A DNA stretch of 64,000 bases, from NCBI RefSeq assembly GCF_018555685.1, contig NZ_JAFLWW010000003.1, positions 558,001 through 622,000 on the forward strand. Reading direction: 5' to 3'. Shown here piece after piece: positions 55,143 through 64,000 of this stretch. Under the pieces are notes generated by a model. It made no database searches, was not told where the DNA came from, and worked only from the letters and a program-made list of their open reading frames with translations. The position numbers were made by a program, and so were the translations under genes. Position 1 is the stretch's first letter; each line of letters begins with the position of its first letter. The stretch comes from Aminobacter anthyllidis. Lineage in GTDB: Bacteria > Pseudomonadota > Alphaproteobacteria > Rhizobiales > Rhizobiaceae.

Positions 55143-57539
55143 CTACTTCCGCCGACGCCCAGGCTTCGCCGTCTTCTTCGCGCCACCCGCTCGCGCGGAT
55201 TTCGCCGCCGGTTTGCGCGCCCCACGCCGTGCCAGATCCTTCGGATCCAGCGTCAGTGCCGGCTTGCCGATTGCTTCCTGCCCGGTGCGCACGTCGGCGT
55301 CGCGCAACGTGTCGCCGAAATCGAGCCCCGTCAGGCTCTCGATATGCGCCACCGTCGTCAGGAACTCCGACACCCGCGCCAGCTCCTCGGCATCGCCAAA
55401 CGCCTCCGCCATGCCCTCGGGCATCACCTCGATCAGCGGCCCCTGGTCGGCGAGCAGTGCGATCGAGCGCAGGTCGGTGCCATCGTTCCACGCCGCGATC
55501 TTCCAGAACTTGAGCGGCACCTTGCTTTCGAAGCGATAGGGCGGGTCGTTGTCGGCGAACACCGGCCCGGCAAACACCGTCACCCTTTGGCGCATGGTCA
55601 CCGCGTTGCGCAGCACATAGGTCTCGACCGCCCGCCAGCGCAGCTTGCCCTTCGAGCCCGGCCTATTGAGCGCGCTGCCCTGGTTGAAGAAGCCGAGCTG
55701 CGGCGCCGCGTTGGTGTAGAAGAACGTGTCGCGCTCGGCGGCAACGGCTTCCGCATCGGTGCCCCAGGCCGGATCGCCGCGCAGCGTGATATGGCCCTTC
55801 TGGAAGATCCGCGCCTTGCGCTCGTTCGAGGTGGCAATGGGAAATCCTGCCACTTTCTGCGCGTCGTAGAAGGGCTTGTTCATCTGCTCTTCCAGAGCCA
55901 CGCGCCGGTCGGGCCGGAAATCGTCGCTGGCTTCGGCTCCGCCGATCGACTCGATGCCGAGCTCGCTCAGGCTTGGATCGTCGGTCACCGTCTTGTCGTC
56001 GCGGTTGACCGCCTTGATGCGGGAACCGTCGATGTTGCAGGCGGTGTAATAGGCCAGCCGCCGCTCGGCATTCATGACGACGGAAAAATGGTGGTAGGGC
56101 AGTTCGAACGGGTCGTCGCCGGGCTTCGCCAAAAGATTCTTGGCAGCCCGCCATCGTGCACCGTCATGTTTCGGCAGCGGCAGAACGAAGCCGGGCACGA
56201 AGCCCGGCTCATAGCCGCCGCGGTCGTCGAAATTCTCGGTCTTCCAGCTCGCCGCCTCGGCGCCTGGACCGCCCGTCCTGACCTCGCCGGACTTCGGCAC
56301 GGAGCCAGCCGATGCCTTTGCCATCAGCGGCGCACGCACGGAAATCTCGATCGGAAACGTCCAGGTCACCGAGCCGTCCTCGCCGAGCCGGGCCTTGGGC
56401 TCGCCGTCGCCACCTGATGTCAGCACCTGTGCCTTGCCGGCTTTCGCCGCCGCCCTGTCCGGCTCACCGGCGCCCTCGGGCACCGGCTGCAGCTTCAGCC
56501 GCCCCGCCTCTTCCCAGATGTCGAGCAGCTGCGTCACCGCCGCGCGGCTGCGGCCGTCCATGCCGGCAAGCCGCGTCTCGAGGTCGTTGACGATGGCGCT
56601 GATGCGGATGCCTTCGTTGATCTCCTTGGCCAGCGGCTGGCCGTTGGTGCCCATCACCTCGTGCCACGGCCCGCCCCAGTGATGCAGGGCGATCGGCTCC
56701 CACTCGTTGTTGAACACCGGCGACCCCGACGAGCCCTGCTCGGTATCGGCAACATAGTGCAGCACCTGCAGCGTCTCGTCGCGCGCCACCAGGTGGTTTT
56801 CGCGCAGCACCAGCTCCTTGTGCCGGCCATCGGGGTGCTGGACGACATTGGCGATCTCGCCCAGCATGTGCTTGTCGCCGGCGTTGGACAGCACCAGGAA
56901 GCCGAACTCGTCGAGCGCGCGCGGTCCGCGCCGGCGTTGGCCGATCCCGATCAGCGTATAGTCGAGCCCATCGATGTCGTCGGTGACGAAGCACAGCTCC
57001 GGGTCGAGGAAGAACGACGTCGGCTGCCGGAGCTCGTCGAACGTGTCGCGCTCATAGTCGAACTGCACCTGGAACCGGGCGGCATCGGCCGCCGTCTGGA
57101 TGACGTGATGATTGGTCAGGAACAGGTTCGGCCCGACCAGGAAGCCGGATCCCTGCGGCATCTCGTTGAGAAAGGCGACCCGGCCGACCGCATCGGCCGC
57201 GCGGCGCCCGCGCTCGAGAAAGGCAACACCGACGAAATCCAGCGTCGATCCCTGGATCGCCTCGGGTCCCATCGGCTTTGCGGCTGCCATGGCAGGTTTT
57301 CGTCCTGCTTTGGCCGGCTCGGCCACGCCCTCGATCGCGGTCGAGATCATCTCGGCTTGCTCGCGGGTCAGGTCGGCCTTGACCTGCAGCCGCTCGACGC
57401 GGCGGCGGCGCTCCGGCTCCGCCGCGAGCGGATTGCCTTCGGCAATGCGCGCCAGCGACGTGTCTATTTCAGGTCTAGTTTTCTTCAACCTTTCACGAAC
57501 GACACGTTCAACTTCACCGAAGGTCTGGATATCAACCAT
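55143..57539 (-). CDS. V8/trypsin-like protease fused to NUC1-type DNA/RNA endonuclease
   Basis: About 798 residues. The N-terminal roughly 80 residues are helical and charged. A serine protease domain follows with a complete triad: His145 in FLTNHHVI, Asp193 in LDYTLIG and Ser271 in GSSGSPVF. A low-complexity hinge (about 360-430) separates the C-terminal NUC1 domain. That domain keeps His583 in QKGHIT (family DRGH), Asn610 in NAAPQ and Glu639 in RAVETY. The last 30 residues are Lys/Arg/Ala-rich. The protease may activate or release the nuclease by cleavage; this is inference. The ATG with AGAGGGGG upstream is preferred over one 29 codons earlier. No signal peptide is seen. Confidence 0.85.
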   Translation of the reverse strand: MVDIQTFGEVERVVRERLKKTRPEIDTSLARIAEGNPLAAEPERRRRVERLQVKADLTREQAEMISTAIEGVAEPAKAGRKPAMAAAKPMGPEAIQGSTLDFVGVAFLERGRRAADAVGRVAFLNEMPQGSGFLVGPNLFLTNHHVIQTAADAARFQVQFDYERDTFDELRQPTSFFLDPELCFVTDDIDGLDYTLIGIGQRRRGPRALDEFGFLVLSNAGDKHMLGEIANVVQHPDGRHKELVLRENHLVARDETLQVLHYVADTEQGSSGSPVFNNEWEPIALHHWGGPWHEVMGTNGQPLAKEINEGIRISAIVNDLETRLAGMDGRSRAAVTQLLDIWEEAGRLKLQPVPEGAGEPDRAAAKAGKAQVLTSGGDGEPKARLGEDGSVTWTFPIEISVRAPLMAKASAGSVPKSGEVRTGGPGAEAASWKTENFDDRGGYEPGFVPGFVLPLPKHDGARWRAAKNLLAKPGDDPFELPYHHFSVVMNAERRLAYYTACNIDGSRIKAVNRDDKTVTDDPSLSELGIESIGGAEASDDFRPDRRVALEEQMNKPFYDAQKVAGFPIATSNERKARIFQKGHITLRGDPAWGTDAEAVAAERDTFFYTNAAPQLGFFNQGSALNRPGSKGKLRWRAVETYVLRNAVTMRQRVTVFAGPVFADNDPPYRFESKVPLKFWKIAAWNDGTDLRSIALLADQGPLIEVMPEGMAEAFGDAEELARVSEFLTTVAHIESLTGLDFGDTLRDADVRTGQEAIGKPALTLDPKDLARRGARKPAAKSARAGGAKKTAKPGRRRK

Positions 57540-57637
57540 GCCCGCCCCCTCTTGCTGAAGCCCCCAAGTATAACTGGAGAACCTACGCGGAGGTAGCGAC
57601 GTTTTGTTGACAGCCTTCGCGGGCAAACCGCCGCCAG

Positions 57638-58234
57638 TCAGCGGCGAAACCGCTCCAGCGTCGCGGTGAACAGCTCGGTCAACGCGGCAACGGCGTCGTC
57701 ATATGATATCCGGCCCGCCGCCGTATCCCGCGACACGGCCTCGGCCGCCCCGAGAAGGCCCGACAGAACCGGGTCTCCAATATCCTCGGGCAGATCGACG
57801 AAGCGCGAAACTGCTTGGCGGTATTCGGCGAGATAGCCGTCGCGCAGCGTCTGGCGAAACTCGTCCATCTCTTCTGTGCCCGAGAGTGCCGCATATACCG
57901 CTCCCGCTTCCGGGCCGGCCCGGCTGGCGCAGCGCACATAGGCTTCACCCAGGATACCGGCCACATCGCGCAGTGTCTTGCCGCAGGCGGCGAGTGCCTC
58001 GCGCTGCGTCTCCAGCTGCATGTCGCTATAGCTGGAAAACAACGCCATCAGCAGCCCCGCCCTGGTGCCGAAATGCTCGTAGGCGATCGGCTTGCTCACC
58101 CCTGCCCGTTCGGCGACCCGGGCGAGCGTCAGCGCGTCGGTGCCTTCCTCGCGCACCATCTCCTGGGCGGTTTCCAGCAGCTGCGCGCGCCGTTCGGCCT
58201 TCGGCAGTTTTTTCATTGAACTTGCAGTCGTCAT
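57638..58234 (-). CDS. TetR family transcriptional regulator
   Basis: The 198-residue protein has RRAQLLETAQEMVREEGTDALTLARVAERAGVSKPIAYEHFGTRAGLL near residues 15-62, an intact TetR HTH. The C-terminal part is the ligand-binding helical domain. It is divergent from an NADP-dependent oxidoreductase, with two operator-like repeats between. An ATG at 58216 is an alternative start. Confidence 0.92.
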   Translation of the reverse strand: MTTASSMKKLPKAERRAQLLETAQEMVREEGTDALTLARVAERAGVSKPIAYEHFGTRAGLLMALFSSYSDMQLETQREALAACGKTLRDVAGILGEAYVRCASRAGPEAGAVYAALSGTEEMDEFRQTLRDGYLAEYRQAVSRFVDLPEDIGDPVLSGLLGAAEAVSRDTAAGRISYDDAVAALTELFTATLERFRR

Positions 58235-58297
58235 CGCCTTCGCATCCGGCCCGAATTTTTTCGGCCTGCGGCTTGAACATCGCCGTACGCCACATAT

Positions 58298-58326
58298 GTT
58301 ACGACTAGTAACTTACAAATAGTAAG
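58298..58326. promoter_or_regulatory. Two adjacent hyphenated palindromes, TetR operators
   Basis: GTTAC-GACTA-GTAAC (58298-58312) and CTTAC-AAATA-GTAAG (58312-58326) are exact 5-5-5 repeats with centres 14 bp apart. They lie between the TetR gene and its neighbour. Confidence 0.75.
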
Positions 58327-58364
58327 CTACACTTGGTAGATGACTACACATATAGGGGAATTCA

Positions 58365-59369
58365 ATGACCATTGCAGCCCGTGAAATCCATCTGAAGAGC
58401 CGCCCGTCCGGTTTGCCGGGCGCGGACAACTTCCAGCTTGTCGAACGCACCCTGCCGGCCCCCGCTGCCGGCCAGTTGCTGGTCAAGACGCTGTTCATGT
58501 CGGTCGACCCCTACATGCGCGGCCGCATGACCGACCGGCCGAGCTACATAGCGCCCTTCGAGATCGGCCAGCCGCTTGAAGGCTCCGCCGTCGGTATCGT
58601 CGAGCAGTCCGCCCATCCCGATTTCAAGGCGGGCGACCTTGTCAGCCACTTCTCCGGCTGGCGCGACCACGTGCTTGTCGATGCCGCCACAGCAAACAAG
58701 ATCGACGCCTCCAAGGCGCCGGCCGAAGCCTGGCTCGGCCCGTTGGGCATCCCCGGCCATACCGCCTATGTCGGCCTGCTCCGGATCGCCGGGCTCAAGG
58801 CAGGCGAAACCGTCTTCGTCTCGGCTGCCGCCGGTGCCGTCGGTTCGATGGCCGTGCAGATCGCCAAGCTCAAGGGGGCGCGTGTCGTCGCTTCCGTCGG
58901 CTCGGAGGAAAAGGCCCGCTGGGTCCAGGAACTCGGCGCCGGCGCCGTCATCAACTACCGCACCGCCGGTGACCTGACCGAGGCGCTGAAAAAAGCCGCC
59001 CCCGAAGGCATCGACGTCTATTTCGACAATGTCGGCGGCGATCATCTCAGGGCAGCGCTCGAAGTCGCCAAGCCGCGCGCCCGCTTCGCCATCTGCGGCA
59101 TGATCTCGGGCTACAATGACGAGAAGCCCGTTCCCGGCCCCGACAATCTCGCCGCGATGGTCATCAAGAGCATCAGCATGCGCGGCTTTCTCGTGCTGGA
59201 TCACTTTGACATCCTGCCGGAATTCATAGCCGACATGGCCGGCTGGCTGGCCGATGGCCGCGTGACCTACCGCGACACCGTCGTTTCAGGCCTCGAAAAC
59301 GCGCCCCAGGCCTTCATCGGGCTCTTCTCCGGCGAAAACCTCGGCAAGATGCTGGTCAAGCTCGCCTGA
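58365..59369 (+). CDS. NADP-dependent oxidoreductase, MDR family (CurA-like)
   Basis: The 334-residue protein has the non-zinc MDR layout. MSVDPYMRGRMTD is near residue 45. The Rossmann motif GAVGSMAVQIAKLKGARVVASVGSEEKA, VINYRTAGDLTEALKKAAPEGIDVYFDNVGGDHL and the C-terminal GLENAPQAFIGLFSGENLGKMLVKL follow. These match the curcumin reductase/15-oxoprostaglandin reductase group that reduces alpha,beta-unsaturated carbonyls. It is the likely target of the divergent TetR. Confidence 0.92.
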   Translation: MTIAAREIHLKSRPSGLPGADNFQLVERTLPAPAAGQLLVKTLFMSVDPYMRGRMTDRPSYIAPFEIGQPLEGSAVGIVEQSAHPDFKAGDLVSHFSGWRDHVLVDAATANKIDASKAPAEAWLGPLGIPGHTAYVGLLRIAGLKAGETVFVSAAAGAVGSMAVQIAKLKGARVVASVGSEEKARWVQELGAGAVINYRTAGDLTEALKKAAPEGIDVYFDNVGGDHLRAALEVAKPRARFAICGMISGYNDEKPVPGPDNLAAMVIKSISMRGFLVLDHFDILPEFIADMAGWLADGRVTYRDTVVSGLENAPQAFIGLFSGENLGKMLVKLA

Positions 59370-59462
59370 CATCAGGCGGCGAGTTCGCTCGCCGCCGCCT
59401 CCCCCTTTCCGATCCAGACGTCACAGCGCCGCGCTTAGGCGGCCACAGAGGAGTATTGCCAA

Positions 59463-60465
59463 ATGACCACGCACAAGCCCGTCCTCATTATCGGCGGTTC
59501 CGGTTTCGTCGGCGCGCTCGCCGCCCGCACGCTGCGCCAGCTGCATCCCGCCCTGCCCATCGCCATCGGCGGGCGCAACCTCGAAAAGGCCGAAGCGGTA
59601 GCCAAAGAGATCGGCAATGCCGAAGCAGTCGTCATCGACCTCGACCGCAAGGATCTTGGCGTGCCGGCGGACAAAGGCTTCAGCGCCATCGCCATGTTCG
59701 TCTACGACAACACGCTCAATGCCCTGCACTACGCCCAGACCAACGCGGTGCCCTATCTCGGCGTCTCGACCGGCATCCAGGAGATCGGGCCGGAGATAGC
59801 GCTTTATGCCCACAAGGCGGCCGCGCCGTTCCTCATGGGCAGCAGCTGGCTCGGCGGCGCCGCGAGCCTCGCCGTCGTGCATTTCGCCAAGCAGTTCGAG
59901 ACGGTGGATTCGATCGAAATCACGGCCCTGCTCGACGAACACGACATGGGTGGCCCCGCCGCCGAAGCCGACTTCGAGCGCCTCACCATGATGTCCAGCA
60001 CCCTGGGTCTCGACGCTGGCAAATGGCGCTGGAACCCCTCCGGCGAACAAGGCCGTACCGTGACGAGCGTCGACGGCCGCCAGGTCCCCGGCCTGACCTA
60101 TTCTCCATTCGACGTCTTCAGCCTGCCGATCACCACCGGCGCCGAGACGGTGCGGTTTGATTTCGCGCTCGGCGAAACCGCAAGCCGCCATCGCGGCGAG
60201 CATTTCTCCACCGAGATCACCATCGCCATCTCCGGCAAGAGGAAAGACGGCACCTCTGGCCGCAGCCGCTATGCGTTCGTCCACCCGCAAGGACAGGCGC
60301 CAGTCACCGCACTCGCCGTGGCGCTTGCGGTCGAGCGGCTGATCGGCCTCGACGGCAAGGCACCGACGGCACCCGGCCTCTACTTCGCCGAAAATGCTGG
60401 TCGACGCCGACTATGCGATCGGGCGCTTCAGGGAATTCGGCGCCAGCATCTCGCAAGCCTCGTAA
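59463..60465 (+). CDS. Saccharopine dehydrogenase-like NAD(P)-binding protein with a 3' frameshift
   Basis: The first 310 codons encode a Rossmann start (PVLIIGGSGFVGALAARTLRQL) and a saccharopine-dehydrogenase-type body with YLGVSTGIQEIGPEIALYAHKAAAPFLMGSSWLGG. At AAAA (60391-60394) the frame departs from the expected sequence. One base on, the other frame gives a sensible ending, MLVDADYAIGRFREFGAS, stopping at 60463-60465 (about 333 residues). A terminator at 60482-60518 directly follows that stop. Read literally, the frame instead runs to 60614 through the terminator. It is either a sequencing error or a recent mutation; the substrate is unknown. Confidence 0.7.
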
Positions 60466-60481
60466 GTCGAGCACCAATCCA

Positions 60482-60518
60482 GGGGCAGTCGCGCGTTACC
60501 GCGGCTGCCCTTTCGTTT
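60482..60518 (+). terminator. Terminator after the saccharopine dehydrogenase-like gene
   Basis: GGGCAGTCGCG pairs with CGCGGCTGCCC around a short loop, followed by TTTCGTTTG. It starts 17 bases past the restored stop codon. Confidence 0.85.
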
Positions 60519-60699
60519 GTCCGCCTTCATCACGTTCGAACCCGCATTCCGGCACAGGAAAAGCGTTTTTCGGGGTTCCCCACTCCCAATCCTTCCCCTA
60601 TAAGGCCCGCCTAGCCTGATACTCGAATCTCACTTGCGCACCGGCCCGGGCATTGCCCCGTCCCGGTTCTTCGCGCAGGCCTTTTTACGGACGCACGCC

Positions 60700-64000
<3,301 letters not shown>

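Noticed and set aside
53000-58300. A defence island around the protease-nuclease gene
   Set aside because: The neighbours are ordinary regulators, an MFS pump, a phosphoesterase and an oxidoreductase. No restriction, toxin-antitoxin or mobile gene was seen.
60391-60394. Programmed frameshifting at AAAA in the saccharopine dehydrogenase-like gene
   Set aside because: The run is short, there is no stimulatory structure nearby, and loss of the normal C-terminus makes a plain indel more likely.

Overview
The window reads as a chromosomal segment of a high-GC alphaproteobacterium of the order Hyphomicrobiales (Rhizobiales), most likely Mesorhizobium, Aminobacter or a close relative. This is inferred from overall protein character, the rhizobial intergenic palindromes (about 35.4 kb, 36.7 kb and 46.4 kb), the yqeY/dnaG/rpoD/carA neighbourhood, and typical family members such as HlyU-family, DUF930 and Omp25/31-type porin proteins. 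No IS element, prophage, CRISPR array or rRNA was seen. One tRNA gene (anticodon CAT, probably tRNA-Ile2) is present.

Layout. 1-9.9 kb is largely envelope-related: the 3' part of a classical autotransporter, a tRNA, a SIMPL-domain periplasmic protein, small secreted proteins, a YcgN-type cysteine-cluster protein, a long proline/glutamine-rich OmpA-family protein, a candidate small RNA, a UPF0114 (YqhA) membrane protein and a PACE-type efflux pump. 10-17 kb holds a VOC/TetR divergent pair with two clear operators, a Tat-exported PIG-L deacetylase, an ABC-F ATPase, a second VOC protein and a GST. 17-25 kb holds an outer-membrane porin, HlyU and GYD proteins, an AraC regulator divergent from a secreted AHL-lactonase-like enzyme, GNAT, LysE and DUF2798 genes, and an inverse-autotransporter-like barrel joined to a beta-helix. 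25-29 kb has a divergent pair of citrate synthase homologues, one carrying an N-terminal MerR-type HTH, around a perfect inverted repeat, followed by DUF1801 and TonB-like DUF930 proteins.

29-38.8 kb is the housekeeping block: rpoD, dnaG, a Na/Pi cotransporter, an M20 amidohydrolase, yqeY and carA. 38.9-42 kb holds an alpha/beta hydrolase and an ArsR-AHSA1 pair with two palindromic operators, next to an MFS exporter. 42.4-47.2 kb is a sulfonate/sulfone-type uptake and desulfurisation cluster: FMN reductase, LLM monooxygenase, ABC permease, binding protein and ATPase. 47-55 kb holds two TGATG-coupled gene pairs (TetA-like MFS plus YdeI-like; zinc metallopeptidase plus aldo/keto reductase), a methyltransferase, an MFS/ArsR divergent pair with an operator, and a metallophosphoesterase.

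55-64 kb contains the most unusual gene: a 798-residue protein joining a V8/trypsin-like protease to a NUC1-type nuclease. It is followed by a TetR/MDR divergent pair with two spaced palindromes, a saccharopine-dehydrogenase-like gene with an apparent one-base frameshift near its end, and carB running off the right edge. carA and carB lie about 22 kb apart. A recurring theme is small self-contained regulator/target units, each with visible palindromic operators.
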